A program made the position numbers and the translations under genes. The notes under the pieces were generated by a model that saw only the letters and a program-made list of their open reading frames with translations, ran no database searches and had not been told where the DNA came from. Positions 55,122-64,000 of a DNA stretch of 64,000 nucleotides are shown here, one piece after another. Where the stretch lies: assembly GCF_014211915.1 (NCBI RefSeq), contig NZ_CP060039.1:2790001-2854000 (forward strand), read 5' to 3'. Every line of letters begins with the position of its first letter. Positions within the stretch are counted from its first letter, which is position 1. Source of the DNA: Burkholderia cenocepacia (lineage in GTDB: Bacteria; Pseudomonadota; Gammaproteobacteria; Burkholderiales; Burkholderiaceae).

Positions 55122-56513
55122 TCATGCGAGCGAACGCGGCCAGCATTCGACCGTGATCGCCGTACCGGCCGGCTGCGCATCGCCGATCCGCAGCGCGAAA
55201 CCATGCACGCGCATCACCGCCGACACGATGCTCAATCCGAGCCCCGAGCCGTTCACGTGGCGCGTGCGCTCGCCGCGATAGAAGCGTTCTAGCACCGCAT
55301 TGCGCTCGCCGGGCGGGATGCCGGGCCCGGTGTCCTCGAACCGGACGAGCGGACCGTGCGGCGTCGTCTGGAGCACGACGCGCACGCGGCCGCCCGGCGG
55401 CGTGAACTTGATCGCGTTGTCCGCGAGATTGCTGAACGCCTCGAACAGCAACGCACGATCGCCGTGGATGCCGTCGACCGTGGCCGCCTCGAGCGCGAAC
55501 GACACGTCGACGTCCTCGGCCAATGGCTCGTAAAGCTCGCACACGTCGCGCAGCAGGGCCGCGACGTCGACCGCGGCAAAACCGCCGCGCCGGCTCAGCG
55601 TGCCGATCTCGGAAATGCGCAGCATCGCGCGAAACCGTTCGAGCAGCCGGTCGGTTTCGTCGCGCGCCGAAGCCAGCAGCGCCGCCGACGCGGGATCATG
55701 CGCGCAGAACGGCTGGTCGGCGAGCCGCGCGAGCATCGTATGCACGCGTGCGAGCGGCGTGCGCAGGTCGTGCGCGATCCCGTCGCAGGTATGGCGCACC
55801 TCGCCCATCAGCCGCTCGACTTCGTCGAGCATGTGGTTCACGAGATGCGCGAGCAGATCGAGTTCGTCGTAGCCGCCGACCGGCAGCCGCTTGCCGAGAT
55901 CGCCTTCGGCGATCTGTCGCGTGACGCGCCGGATCGCGGCGACGCGGCGCATCTGCCGCATGCCGAGCATGCTGCCGCCCGCGATGCCCGCGATCAGGAT
56001 CACCACGCCGCCGATCACGAGCCCGCGGATCGCGACGTCGCGAATCTGGATGAAATGCGACAGGTCGCGCGCGACCACCAGCGTCATGCCGTTGTCGCGA
56101 CGCTCGGCCATCGCGCGCGCGATCGGCGACGGCTGGCCGTCGAGCAGCGCGAGCGTGCGGTTCAGCGTCCGGCCGCGGCGATCGGTCTGCAGCGCGGGCG
56201 GCGTCGTGATGTCGCCGGCCACGCGGCGCCCGCTCGCATCGAACAGCCCGTAGAAATTCGTGTGCATGTGCTCGTGCTCGAGCCGCCGGTGGATCGCGAG
56301 CGGCAGCTCGGCATCGGGAATCGAATCGAAATAGATCAGTTGCCACGCGAGCACTTCGTCCGTGTCGTGCGTCATCGTATGCGTCGCGGCCACGCTGATC
56401 ACGCCCGCGAGCAGCAGCAGCGACACCGAGAAGATCGCCGCGTACGCGCATAGCCAGCGAAACGTCGTCGTATGCCAGCGGCGCGTGAAGTGCGCCGCGC
56501 GGGCTGCGTCCAT
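55122..56513 (-). CDS. two-component sensor histidine kinase
   Basis: A 463-residue membrane kinase. Two membrane segments (FRWLCAYAAIFSVSLLLLAG and LVIGGVVILIAGIAGGSMLG) flank a periplasmic sensor of about 130 residues with a His-rich bit HRRLEHEHMHTNFYGLFD. HAMP follows, then the phospho-acceptor in IAHDLRTPLARVHTM, N box NLADNAIKF, G1 DTGPGIP and G2 GSGLGLSIV. The start is ATG 56513, 11 bases after the regulator stop. The His-rich sensor stretch could bind a metal, but nothing proves it. Confidence 0.92.
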   Translation of the reverse strand: MDAARAAHFTRRWHTTTFRWLCAYAAIFSVSLLLLAGVISVAATHTMTHDTDEVLAWQLIYFDSIPDAELPLAIHRRLEHEHMHTNFYGLFDASGRRVAGDITTPPALQTDRRGRTLNRTLALLDGQPSPIARAMAERRDNGMTLVVARDLSHFIQIRDVAIRGLVIGGVVILIAGIAGGSMLGMRQMRRVAAIRRVTRQIAEGDLGKRLPVGGYDELDLLAHLVNHMLDEVERLMGEVRHTCDGIAHDLRTPLARVHTMLARLADQPFCAHDPASAALLASARDETDRLLERFRAMLRISEIGTLSRRGGFAAVDVAALLRDVCELYEPLAEDVDVSFALEAATVDGIHGDRALLFEAFSNLADNAIKFTPPGGRVRVVLQTTPHGPLVRFEDTGPGIPPGERNAVLERFYRGERTRHVNGSGLGLSIVSAVMRVHGFALRIGDAQPAGTAITVECWPRSLA

Positions 56514-56524
56514 TCGCGCCTCCG

Positions 56525-57199
56525 TCAAGCGAGCATGTAGCCCGATCCGCGCACCGTCTGGATCATCGGGTTCGCGCCGGGCGGATCGATCTTCTTGCGC
56601 AGCCGGCCCATGTGAACGTCGATCAGGTTGGTGCCGGGATCGAAGTGATAGCCCCACACGGCCTCGAACAGCATCGTGCGCGTGATCGTCTGGCCTGCAT
56701 TGCGCATCATGAATTCGAGCACGCGGAATTCGGTGGGCAGCAGCGGAATCTCGTCGGTGCCGCGGCGCGCGCAGCGCGAAATGAGGTCGAGCTCGAGCAC
56801 GCCGACCTTCAGCAGCGTCTGCTGCGGCACACCCGATGCCTGCCGGCGGCGCAGCAGCACTTCGATGCGCGCGCTCAGTTCGCCGGAATCGAACGGCTTC
56901 GTCAGATAATCGTCGCCGCCCGCGCGCAGCCCGCGGATGCGCTCGTCGACGTCGCCCAGCGCGCTCAGCATCAGCACCGGCGTGTCGATGCCGACCGTGC
57001 GCATCGCGGTCACGATTGCGAGGCCGTCCGCGCCCGGCAGCATCCGGTCGAGCGTGATCGCGTCGTACGATGCGCTCATCGCGCGCATCATCCCGTCGCG
57101 GCCGTTATCGGTCCAGTCGACCTCGAACCCGCGGGCGGTCAGTTCGCCGACGATTTCGTTCGCCGTCACCGCATCGTCCTCGACCGTCAGTACTCGCAT
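56525..57199 (-). CDS. OmpR-family response regulator
   Basis: A 224-residue regulator with a complete receiver: EDD after the first strand (MRVLTVEDDAVTANEIVGEL), acceptor Asp in ITLDRMLPGADGL, Thr/Ser region VLMLSALGD, and Lys in YLTKPFDSGEL. The DNA-binding part has PLLPTEFRVLEFMMRNAGQT and IDVHMGRLRKKI. It is first in the regulator-kinase-degenerate regulator operon. The divergent DUF4148 gene and the palindrome between them are natural target candidates. Confidence 0.94.
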   Translation of the reverse strand: MRVLTVEDDAVTANEIVGELTARGFEVDWTDNGRDGMMRAMSASYDAITLDRMLPGADGLAIVTAMRTVGIDTPVLMLSALGDVDERIRGLRAGGDDYLTKPFDSGELSARIEVLLRRRQASGVPQQTLLKVGVLELDLISRCARRGTDEIPLLPTEFRVLEFMMRNAGQTITRTMLFEAVWGYHFDPGTNLIDVHMGRLRKKIDPPGANPMIQTVRGSGYMLA

Positions 57200-57322
57200 G
57201 GTTGCCCTCGCAATGAACTTCAACACGGGCGCGCACGATGCGCCCGCCACTATCGTAAGCGCCGCGATTGCCGTGCGGCGCCAGATGAAAATAACTTCAT
57301 TCGGCATCGCGACGTGCGTACG

Positions 57323-57336
57323 TGAAACATGTTTCA
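57323..57336. promoter_or_regulatory. 14-bp perfect palindrome between the two-component operon and the DUF4148 gene
   Basis: TGAAACATGTTTCA is a perfect dyad. A second imperfect dyad ATGAA-AATAAC-TTCAT lies at 57285-57300. The intergenic region 57200-57417 has no gene. The repeats are 86-137 bases upstream of the regulator start and 82-133 upstream of the divergent gene, right for operators. Confidence 0.65.
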
Positions 57337-57417
57337 TCCGTGCGTCGCCCGCCCTGCGACGGCTGCCGCCTACGCTGACGTCATGCGGCATCGGGCCGCG
57401 AAACCAGGAGCTATCGG

Positions 57418-57717
57418 ATGAAACTGTCGACCACCGTCGCCTGCATGCTGCTCGCATGCGCCAGCACCGCCGCGTTTGCGGGGCCACACCTCACGCCGCA
57501 GGAATGCCACGCGTACCCGTTCGTGCACACGGGCAGTGGCGTCTCGCGTGCGGACCTCGTACGCGAGCTGTCCGAGCTCGAACAGGTCGGCTACAAGCCG
57601 GCGCCCTCGAGCCCTTACTATCCCGACGATATCAATGGCGCGGAGGATCGGCTCGGCGCCGAGTACCGCGCCGACTGCACGCACGCGCTGACGGCCGACG
57701 CGGGCACGCACCACTGA
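57418..57717 (+). CDS. DUF4148-like small exported protein
   Basis: A 99-residue protein with a signal peptide (TTVACMLLACASTAAFA). The mature part has TGSGVSRADLVRELSELEQVGYKPAPSSPYYP-type features, broken here as VSRADLVRELSELEQVGY and PSSPYYPDDI, the hallmark of DUF4148 proteins common in Burkholderia. Function is unknown; the family is periplasmic or secreted and several members are stress induced. It is divergent from the two-component genes. Confidence 0.85.
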   Translation: MKLSTTVACMLLACASTAAFAGPHLTPQECHAYPFVHTGSGVSRADLVRELSELEQVGYKPAPSSPYYPDDINGAEDRLGAEYRADCTHALTADAGTHH

Positions 57718-57754
57718 CCGCGCACTCCGGCGCAACACACCCGCCGGAAAACAC

Positions 57755-57782
57755 AAAAGGCGGCACGCATGTGCCGCCTTTT
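57755..57782. terminator. bidirectional intrinsic terminator
   Basis: AAAAGGCGGCAC-GCAT-GTGCCGCCTTTT is a perfect 12-bp stem with A and T runs. It ends both the DUF4148 gene and the cyo operon. Confidence 0.93.
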
Positions 57783-57828
57783 CTTCATGAACGCGCACGG
57801 ATGCGAACCCGATGCGCCACGCTGCCGC

Positions 57829-58161
57829 TCAGCGCGACATCATGTTCATGCTGACGTTGTGCATCACCCACAGCGTGCCGACGATCACGATCGCGGCGGT
57901 CAGCACCGTATAGCTGAACGCCATCACGTTCCAGCGCTGGCCCGACGAGCCGTTCATGTGCAGGAAGTACACGAGGTGCACGACGATCTGCACGAAGGCG
58001 AGCACGGCCAGCCCGATCAGCGACGCATGCGGCGACAGCACGCCGCCCATCACGAGGCCGAACGACGCGGCCGTGAGCAGCACCGACAGGATGAAACCGG
58101 CGACGTAGCCGCCGACGCTGCCATGCCCTTCTTCGAGTTGAGACGAATGCGAATGGGCCAT
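57829..58161 (-). CDS. cyoD: cytochrome o ubiquinol oxidase subunit IV
   Basis: A 110-residue small membrane subunit with three spans (YVAGFILSVLLTAASFGLVM, LIGLAVLAFVQIVVHLVYFL, VLTAAIVIVGTLWVMHNVSM) and the family motif HLVYFLHMN. It helps assemble the bo3 oxidase. It is the last gene of cyoA-B-C-D; cyoE, which usually follows, is absent. It is adjacent to cyoC with no gap. Confidence 0.94.
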   Translation of the reverse strand: MAHSHSSQLEEGHGSVGGYVAGFILSVLLTAASFGLVMGGVLSPHASLIGLAVLAFVQIVVHLVYFLHMNGSSGQRWNVMAFSYTVLTAAIVIVGTLWVMHNVSMNMMSR

Positions 58162-58770
58162 TTAGATCACGCTCGCGAGATAGACAAAGGAAAACACGCA
58201 GATCCACACGATGTCGAGGAAGTGCCAGAACAGGCTCAGGCACGTCAGGCGCCGCAGGTCGCGATCGGTCAGGTCGCCGCCACGCAACACGATCTGCGCG
58301 GCCAGCACGATCATCCACAACAGGCCCGCCGTCACGTGCAACCCGTGCGTGCCGACCAGCGTGAAGAACGCCGACAGGAACGCACTGCGTTGCGGGCCCG
58401 CGCCTTCCGCGACCAGGTGCGAGAACTCGCGCAATTCCATCGTGAGAAACGCCGCGCCGAGCACGAACGTCACCGCGAGCCATGCGAGCAGCGCGCCGCG
58501 CCGCTGCTGGTACGCCGCGAGCATCGCGAAGCCGTACGTGATGCTCGACAGCAGCAGCGCGGCGGTTTCGACCGCGACGCCCGGAATGTCGAACAGCTCT
58601 TTCGCCGTCTGCCCGCCCGCGTACTGGTGGCCGAGCACCGCGAACGTCGCGAACAGCGCCGCGAAGATCACGCAGTCGGTCATCAGGTACAACCAGAACC
58701 CGAACACCGAATGCGACGGCGGATGGTCGTCGTGTTCGAGCAGGGTTGCGCTCAAGGTTTTCTGCAACAT
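58162..58770 (-). CDS. cyoC: cytochrome o ubiquinol oxidase subunit III
   Basis: A 202-residue five-span subunit without cofactors. It has FGFWLYLMTDCVIFAALFAT and the conserved THGLHVTAGLLWMIVL, and ends LFWHFLDIVWICVFSFVYL, the family's C-terminal motif. It stabilises subunit I. Its start overlaps the cyoB stop by one base. Confidence 0.96.
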   Translation of the reverse strand: MLQKTLSATLLEHDDHPPSHSVFGFWLYLMTDCVIFAALFATFAVLGHQYAGGQTAKELFDIPGVAVETAALLLSSITYGFAMLAAYQQRRGALLAWLAVTFVLGAAFLTMELREFSHLVAEGAGPQRSAFLSAFFTLVGTHGLHVTAGLLWMIVLAAQIVLRGGDLTDRDLRRLTCLSLFWHFLDIVWICVFSFVYLASVI

Positions 58771-60776
58771 CAGTTGGCCTCCAGTTCCACGTCGTCGACG
58801 CGCGCGGCCGTGCGCCGCGTCGGCTGCTTGTCTTCGGTCTTGCGCACCGTCGACGCAGGGATGTAATAGCCGTCGTTATCGCGCGAGCTGTAGATCACGA
58901 GCGTCGCGATGATCCCGACGAGCCCGCCGATCGCCATCCACCAGATGTGCCACACCAGCGCGAAGCCGAGCACCAGGCTGAAGACCGCGATCACGAGGCC
59001 TGCGCAGGTATTCGACGGCATATGGATGTCGCGGAACGTCGCCGGGTTCGGCCGGCCTTCGCCGCGTGCCTTCATGTCTGCATACGCGTCGAGCGTGCGC
59101 ACCTGCGGGATCACCGCGAAGTTGTAGTCGGCCGGCGGCGACGAGGTCGCCCACTCCAGCGTGCGGCCGCCCCACGGGTCGCCCGTCGTGTCGCGGTACT
59201 CGGGCAGATGGCGGTTGCGGATGCTGACCACCAGCTGCAGCAACTGGCACGCGATGCCGATCGCGATCAGCACGGCGCCGAACGCGGCGACCATCAGCCA
59301 CGGATGCCAGGCCGGGTTGTCGTAGTGGTTCAGGCGGCGCGTCATGCCCATGAAGCCGAGCACGTAGAGCGGCACGAACGCGACGTAGAAGCCGACCTGC
59401 CAGAACCAGAACGCAGCCTTGCCGAGCTTCTCGTTCAGCTTGAAGCCGAACGCCTTCGGGAACCAGTAGTTGAAGCCCGCGAGATAGCCGAACAGCACGC
59501 CGCCGATGATCACGTTGTGGAAGTGCGCGATCAGGAACAGGCTGTTGTGCAGCACGAAGTCCGCGCCCGGAATCGCCATCATCACGCCGGTCATGCCGCC
59601 GAGCGTGAACGTGACCATGAAGCCGATCGTCCACAGCACGGGCGTCGTGAATTCGATCCGGCCGCGGTACATCGTGAACAGCCAGTTGAACACCTTCACG
59701 CCGGTCGGAATCGCGATGATCATCGTCATGATCCCGAAGAACGCATTCACGTTCGCGCCCGAGCCCATCGTGAAGAAGTGATGCAGCCACACGAGGAACG
59801 ACAGCACCATGATCGCGCAGGTCGCGTACACCATCGTCTTGTAGCCGAACAGCGGCTTCTTCGCGAACGTCGCGATGACTTCCGAGAAGATCCCGAACGC
59901 CGGCAGGATCAGGATGTACACCTCCGGATGGCCCCACGCCCAGATCAGGTTCAGGTACAGCATCGCGTTGCCGCCGGCGTCGTTCGTGAAGAAGTGCATG
60001 CCGAGGTAACGGTCGAGGCCGAGCAGCGCGAGCGTCGCGGTCAGGATCGGGAACGACGCCATGATCAGCACGTTCGTGCACAGGGCCGTCCACGTGAACA
60101 CGGGCATCTTCATCAACGTCATGCCCGGCGCGCGCATCTTGATGATCGTCACGAAGAAGTTCACGCCGGTCAGCAACGTGCCGACGCCCGAGATCTGCAG
60201 CGCCCACAGGTAGTAGTCGACCCCTACCCCCGGACTGAACTGCAGCTCCGACAGCGGCGGGTATGCGAGCCAGCCCGTCTGCGCGAATTCGCCGATCACG
60301 AGCGACAGGTTGATCAGGATCGCGCTGACCGCCGTCATCCAGAACGACAACGAGTTGATGAACGGGAACGCGACGTCGCGCGCGCCGATCTGCAGCGGCA
60401 CGACCAGGTTCATCAGGCCGACCATGAACACCATCGCCATGAAGAAGATCATGATCACGCCGTGCGCCGTGAAGATCTGGTCATAGTGGTGCGGCGGCAG
60501 GTAGCCGGGCGCGTTGTACGCGAGCGCGAGCTGCATGCGCATCATGATCGCGTCGGCGAAGCCGCGCAGCAGCATGATCAGCGCGACGATGATGTACATC
60601 ACGCCGAGTCTCTTGTGGTCGACCGTGGTCAGCCATTCCGTCCACAGCCATTTCCAGCGGCCGGTGATCGTCAGCGCGGCGAGAATGCCCAGCACGACCA
60701 GACCCATGAAGGCGCCGGCCCCCATGATGATGGGCTGATCGAACGGGATCGCCGAGAGTGTGAGTTTGCCGAACAT
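58770..60776 (-). CDS. cyoB: cytochrome o ubiquinol oxidase subunit I
   Basis: The 668-residue catalytic subunit of the heme-copper quinol oxidase, which reduces oxygen to water and pumps protons. It carries the CuB histidine and crosslinked tyrosine in [20 protein letters not shown], further CuB histidines in [10 protein letters not shown], and the heme ligands in [16 protein letters not shown]. It starts three bases after cyoA. The loss of polar residues specific to cytochrome c oxidase agrees with a quinol oxidase. Confidence 0.97.
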   Translation of the reverse strand: MFGKLTLSAIPFDQPIIMGAGAFMGLVVLGILAALTITGRWKWLWTEWLTTVDHKRLGVMYIIVALIMLLRGFADAIMMRMQLALAYNAPGYLPPHHYDQIFTAHGVIMIFFMAMVFMVGLMNLVVPLQIGARDVAFPFINSLSFWMTAVSAILINLSLVIGEFAQTGWLAYPPLSELQFSPGVGVDYYLWALQISGVGTLLTGVNFFVTIIKMRAPGMTLMKMPVFTWTALCTNVLIMASFPILTATLALLGLDRYLGMHFFTNDAGGNAMLYLNLIWAWGHPEVYILILPAFGIFSEVIATFAKKPLFGYKTMVYATCAIMVLSFLVWLHHFFTMGSGANVNAFFGIMTMIIAIPTGVKVFNWLFTMYRGRIEFTTPVLWTIGFMVTFTLGGMTGVMMAIPGADFVLHNSLFLIAHFHNVIIGGVLFGYLAGFNYWFPKAFGFKLNEKLGKAAFWFWQVGFYVAFVPLYVLGFMGMTRRLNHYDNPAWHPWLMVAAFGAVLIAIGIACQLLQLVVSIRNRHLPEYRDTTGDPWGGRTLEWATSSPPADYNFAVIPQVRTLDAYADMKARGEGRPNPATFRDIHMPSNTCAGLVIAVFSLVLGFALVWHIWWMAIGGLVGIIATLVIYSSRDNDGYYIPASTVRKTEDKQPTRRTAARVDDVELEAN

Positions 60777-60779
60777 GCG

Positions 60780-61667
60780 TTACCCCTTCGTGCCGCAGGC
60801 GGCGTCCTTCAGGTCGAGGACGTGGCCATCGTTGTATTTCGCGATGATGTTGTGGAAGAGCCGCGGATCGACCGACGAGAAATAGCGCACCGGCGCCTTC
60901 TCGCTCGGCTGCGCGACGCCGCCGTACATAGTCGCGTCGAGCCGGTCCGGCGACGCCTTCACCTTCTGCACCCACGCATCGAACTGCTCGCGCGGCTCGG
61001 CGAGCGTGCGGAACTTCATGTCGGAGAAACCGCGGCCGCTGAAGTTGGCGGACGTGCCCGCGTAGTTGCCGGGCTCGTCGGCGATCAGGTGCAGGCGCGT
61101 CTGCATGCCGGCCATCGCATAGACCTGGCCGCCGAGCTGCGGGATGAAGAACGAGTTCATCACCGAATCCGACGTGATGCGGAAGTTCACCGGCGTGCCG
61201 ACCGGAATCGCGAGCTGGTTCACCGACGCGATACCGAGTTCCGGATAGATGAACAGCCACTTCCAGTCGAGCGCGACCACCTCGACGTCGATCGGTTTCA
61301 CCGCCGATTCGAGCGGCTTGTACGGATCGAGCTCGTGCGTGGTTTTCCACGTGAGCACGCCGAGGAACAGGATGATCAGCGTCGGCACCGTCCAGATCAC
61401 GACCTCGATCGCGGTCGAGTGCGACCAGTTCGGCGCGTAGGCGGCGTTGCGGTTCGACGCACGGTAACGCCACGCGAACCACAGCGTGAGCAGAATCACC
61501 GGCACGACGACGATCAGCATCGCCCAGGTGGACGTCGCGATCAGCGCCTTTTCGGCGGCACCCACACTTCCTTTCGGATTTAGTACACCTAAATTACAAC
61601 CTGACAGGCTTAGCGCCGCGCCCATGGCCATCAGCGCCGACCAGCCTCTTGAAGCCCTTCTTTTCAT
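60780..61667 (-). CDS. cyoA: cytochrome o ubiquinol oxidase subunit II, lipoprotein
   Basis: A 295-residue subunit II. The signal ends in a lipobox LSLSGC with Cys24 lipidated. Two membrane spans follow (WAMLIVVVPVILLTLWFAWR, VIWTVPTLIILFLGVLTW), then the periplasmic cupredoxin domain (VVALDWKWLFIYPELGIASV) without CuA ligands, as in quinol oxidases. The start is ATG 61667; a GTG lies directly before it. It is first in the cyo operon. Codons just past the lipobox are unusually AT-rich. Confidence 0.95.
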   Translation of the reverse strand: MKRRASRGWSALMAMGAALSLSGCNLGVLNPKGSVGAAEKALIATSTWAMLIVVVPVILLTLWFAWRYRASNRNAAYAPNWSHSTAIEVVIWTVPTLIILFLGVLTWKTTHELDPYKPLESAVKPIDVEVVALDWKWLFIYPELGIASVNQLAIPVGTPVNFRITSDSVMNSFFIPQLGGQVYAMAGMQTRLHLIADEPGNYAGTSANFSGRGFSDMKFRTLAEPREQFDAWVQKVKASPDRLDATMYGGVAQPSEKAPVRYFSSVDPRLFHNIIAKYNDGHVLDLKDAACGTKG

Positions 61668-61942
61668 CACACAGCCCCGCGGGTCATTGAATCCGTTTGC
61701 GTATGCCCGATGCGCATTCGATTCACGAAATTGGCCGAATCATACGTCGCGCGAGTGCGATGAAAAACCGGTGCAGGCGGCAAATCATCATTGCAAAATC
61801 TGCCGTGAGTCACATTGTCGCGGGGCAATTTCACGCAGCCGGAAGCGGGCCCGGCACGCCCCGTGCTGAGCCTCGATCGATGCGTGCGCAACGATACCTG
61901 CCGCGCGAATGCGGCTGGCTTGCGCGGCGCGGTGTGCCGGGA

Positions 61943-63472
61943 TCAGTCGTGCGTCGACGCCATGTACGACGGCAGCGCCGGCGCGGGGCCATCCCCTGCC
62001 GGCACCTTCGAATGGCTCGCTTCCTGGATCAGCTTGCCGACGGTCGGATCGATCGCATCGGTGAACGGCTTCGGATCGATGCCGACCGCCAGCACGATCA
62101 GCGCGAGCGACGCGAACATCACGATCTCGCGACGATTCAGGTCGGCGAGCTTCGCGATCCGCTGGCTCGCGACCTTGCCGAACACGACGCGCTTGAGCAT
62201 CCACAGCGTGTACGACGCGCTGAGGATCAGCGTGAGCGCCGCGATCGCACCGATCCAGAAGTTGAAGCGGATCGCGCCCATGATCACCATGAACTCGCCG
62301 ACGAACCCCGACGTGCCCGGCAGACCGACGTTGGCCATCGCGAACAGCAGCGTGAAGGTCGCGAAACGCGGCATCACGCCCGCCACGCCGCCGTACGCGG
62401 CGATCTCGCGCTGCCTGGTACGATCCACGAGCACGTTCACGCACAACAGCATCGCGCCCGCCACGAAGCCGTACGACACGAGTTGCACGATCGCGCCTTC
62501 GACGCCGATCCGGTTGAACAGGAACAGCCCCAGCGTGACGATCCCCATGTGCGCGACCGTCGAATACGCGAGCAGCTTGCCGAGATCGGTCTGCGCGAGC
62601 GCGATCAGGCTCGCGTAGACGATCGCGAACAGCGACAGCGCGATCACGGCCGGCGCGAAGAAGTGGCTCGCGTCCGGCGTGATCGGCAGCGCGAAGCGCA
62701 GGAACCCGTAACCGCCGAGCTTGAGCATCGCGAGCATCAGCGCGGCGCCCGTCGGGCCGTCCGTGTACACGTCGCTCAGCCACGTGTGGACCGGCCACAT
62801 CGGCACCTTGACCGCGAACGCCGCGAAGAAGCCGAGGAACACCAGCAACTGCGGCGCGAAGCCGAGCTGCAGCGTGCGCCACACGGCCATGTCGAACGTA
62901 TGCGACTGCGCGTACAGGTACAGCATCGCCATCAGCAGAAACAGCGAGCCGGCGAACGAGATGAAGAAGAACTTCACGGCCGCATACACGCGTCGCTCGC
63001 GCCCCCACGTACCGATCAGCAGGTACAGCGGGATCAGCGTCGCCTCGAAGAAGATGAAGAACAGCAGCCCGTCCTGCGCGACGAATACGCCGACCATCAG
63101 CCCCGACAGGATCAGGAACGACGCGTAGTACTGCGCGACGCGCACCGTGACCGACTCCCACGACGCCACCACCACCACGAGCGTCGTGAATGCGGTCAGC
63201 ACGACGAGCCACAGCGACGCGCCGTCGATGCCGACCCGCCAGCCGGCATTGAATGCCGCCAGCCAGTCGCGTCTTTCGACGAACTGCATCGCCGCCGAAT
63301 GCGCGTCGAAACCGGCGATCAGCGGCACGACGGCCGCCAGCCCGGCGATCGCGCCGATCAGCGCGATCAGTCGTATCCGGCGTGAATGCTGGTCGGAACC
63401 GGCGCGCAGCAGCACCGCGCCGAACAGTATCGGAACCCAGATGGCCAGGCTCAGGAAGGGGAAATCATGCAT
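61943..63472 (-). CDS. NuoM-like proton-translocating subunit, stand-alone
   Basis: A 509-residue membrane protein of the NADH-quinone oxidoreductase chain M / antiporter family. It has the key glutamate in FIFFEATLIPLYLLIGTWG, a lysine in KVPMWPVHTWLSDVYTDGP, and LAYSTVAHMGIVTLGLFLF. About 14 spans are seen. Only this Nuo subunit is here, so it is not part of the main complex I operon. It is upstream of cyo on the same strand with a 275-base gap. It may be a spare complex I subunit or part of an antiporter. Confidence 0.87.
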   Translation of the reverse strand: MHDFPFLSLAIWVPILFGAVLLRAGSDQHSRRIRLIALIGAIAGLAAVVPLIAGFDAHSAAMQFVERRDWLAAFNAGWRVGIDGASLWLVVLTAFTTLVVVVASWESVTVRVAQYYASFLILSGLMVGVFVAQDGLLFFIFFEATLIPLYLLIGTWGRERRVYAAVKFFFISFAGSLFLLMAMLYLYAQSHTFDMAVWRTLQLGFAPQLLVFLGFFAAFAVKVPMWPVHTWLSDVYTDGPTGAALMLAMLKLGGYGFLRFALPITPDASHFFAPAVIALSLFAIVYASLIALAQTDLGKLLAYSTVAHMGIVTLGLFLFNRIGVEGAIVQLVSYGFVAGAMLLCVNVLVDRTRQREIAAYGGVAGVMPRFATFTLLFAMANVGLPGTSGFVGEFMVIMGAIRFNFWIGAIAALTLILSASYTLWMLKRVVFGKVASQRIAKLADLNRREIVMFASLALIVLAVGIDPKPFTDAIDPTVGKLIQEASHSKVPAGDGPAPALPSYMASTHD

Positions 63473-64000
63473 GTCAACAACGCCTTGAGGAGGTCGCGCC
63501 CTGCATCGGGGACAGGCGCGACGAAAGGGACGAAATCAAATCGACAGGTAGATTTCGTGAATCGCCAATGTTGGCAAAATGTAAAGCGGCATCACCGGAA
63601 AAGTTGATGCCGCTCAAATGCGATCGGGTTAACCAGCATAAAACGATTGAATATTTTCTGCAGCGCAGCAGAACATCAATTTTGCGTGCCCGTGTAGCCT
63701 ACTGATTTTTATGAGTAATTTTTCGTATTGCTCGATGCCGTGTGCGACAGAAATCGACGCAGCGCCGCATTTTTGATGTCAACCGGTCATTTCGGAGGGC
63801 CGGAACGACATGCTTAGCGTTCCGCAGTGCCGCGGTCGCGTGGCCTCTCCTGTCTTACAGAAATACTTTCATTTTTATTTCATTCGATCTCATGCTGCGC
63901 ATACCGCAGATCGAGTTACCCTCGCGCACCACTTCTCACGCGAGCGGCCATTAGCGCAGGTGACTCAAGCGATCCCATACGCGCATCGTCACCGCACGAT
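63473..64000. other. AT-richer intergenic region, no gene recognised
   Basis: I find no credible gene in these 528 bases. Base composition is lower in GC than the rest (runs such as GAATATTTTCTGCAG and ATTTTTATTTCATTCG). A 10-bp hairpin AGCGGCATCA / TGATGCCGCT with a ten-base loop is at 63585-63614. The part next to 63472 must hold the nuoM-like gene's promoter. A short plus-strand reading at 63742-63954 lacks any coding support. Confidence 0.5.

Noticed and set aside
58746..61583. A 945-codon plus-strand open frame opposite cyoA/cyoB
   Set aside because: His/Arg/Asp-rich antisense artefact; the cyo genes are unmistakable on the minus strand.
63742..63954. A 70-codon reading near the right end
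   Set aside because: It has no ribosome binding site, no family resemblance and lies in an AT-richer stretch with random-looking codons.

Overview
The window is about 64 kb of GC-rich DNA whose gene content, gene order and codon use point to chromosome 1 of a Burkholderia, most likely the cepacia complex. Indicators are the smc-zipA-ligA-def and dapC-dapD-dapE-prmB blocks, a yejABEF peptide importer, a cyo oxidase operon, an acyl-CoA-binding protein and tRNA-Asp/Glu tandems. Nearly everything is core housekeeping. There is no prophage, insertion sequence, CRISPR array or rRNA operon.

Layout. 1-5.9 kb: start of rpsB (minus) divergent from map, glnD and a pseudouridine synthase with a long Arg/Gly/Asp repeat extension. 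5.9-14.7 kb (minus): def, ligA, zipA, smc and an EamA permease. 14.8-21 kb (plus): lysine/peptidoglycan genes dapC, dapD, a Spx/ArsC-like protein and dapE, then prmB and cls. 21-32.4 kb: gpx, an ABC-F ATPase, a small unknown protein, radA, alr, lplT, thiD, and an overlapping minus-strand operon tsaB-rimI-UDG-DUF1853. 32.5-40.7 kb: acyl-CoA-binding protein, rhlE with a long leader, and the glyoxylate shunt (aceA, aceB) around a universal stress protein, a LysR regulator and a haloacid dehalogenase. 40.8-47.8 kb: small metabolic and regulatory genes, a seven-gene tRNA operon (Ala and three Glu-Asp pairs) downstream of gltX, a patatin lipoprotein and an NlpC/P60 hydrolase. 48-53.7 kb: yejF-E-B-A. 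53.8-57.7 kb: a proline-rich exported protein, a two-component system with an extra degenerate regulator, and a DUF4148 protein. 57.8-63.5 kb: cyoD-C-B-A and a lone nuoM-like gene.

Two things stand out. First, four otherwise normal genes (pseudouridine synthase, def, dapC, lplT) carry five frameshifts. Each is the loss of one base from a G or C run, and each is cured by adding that base back. Sequencing or assembly error is the simplest explanation. Second, immediately downstream of the tRNA operon lies a dense cluster of perfect hairpins containing the 3' end of a fourth tRNA-Asp and a split inverted copy of it. This looks like a degraded tRNA module turned into a palindromic element. Other leads are a 29-bp inverted repeat upstream of aceA, a 14-bp palindrome between the two-component operon and the DUF4148 gene, and the degenerate third member of that operon.
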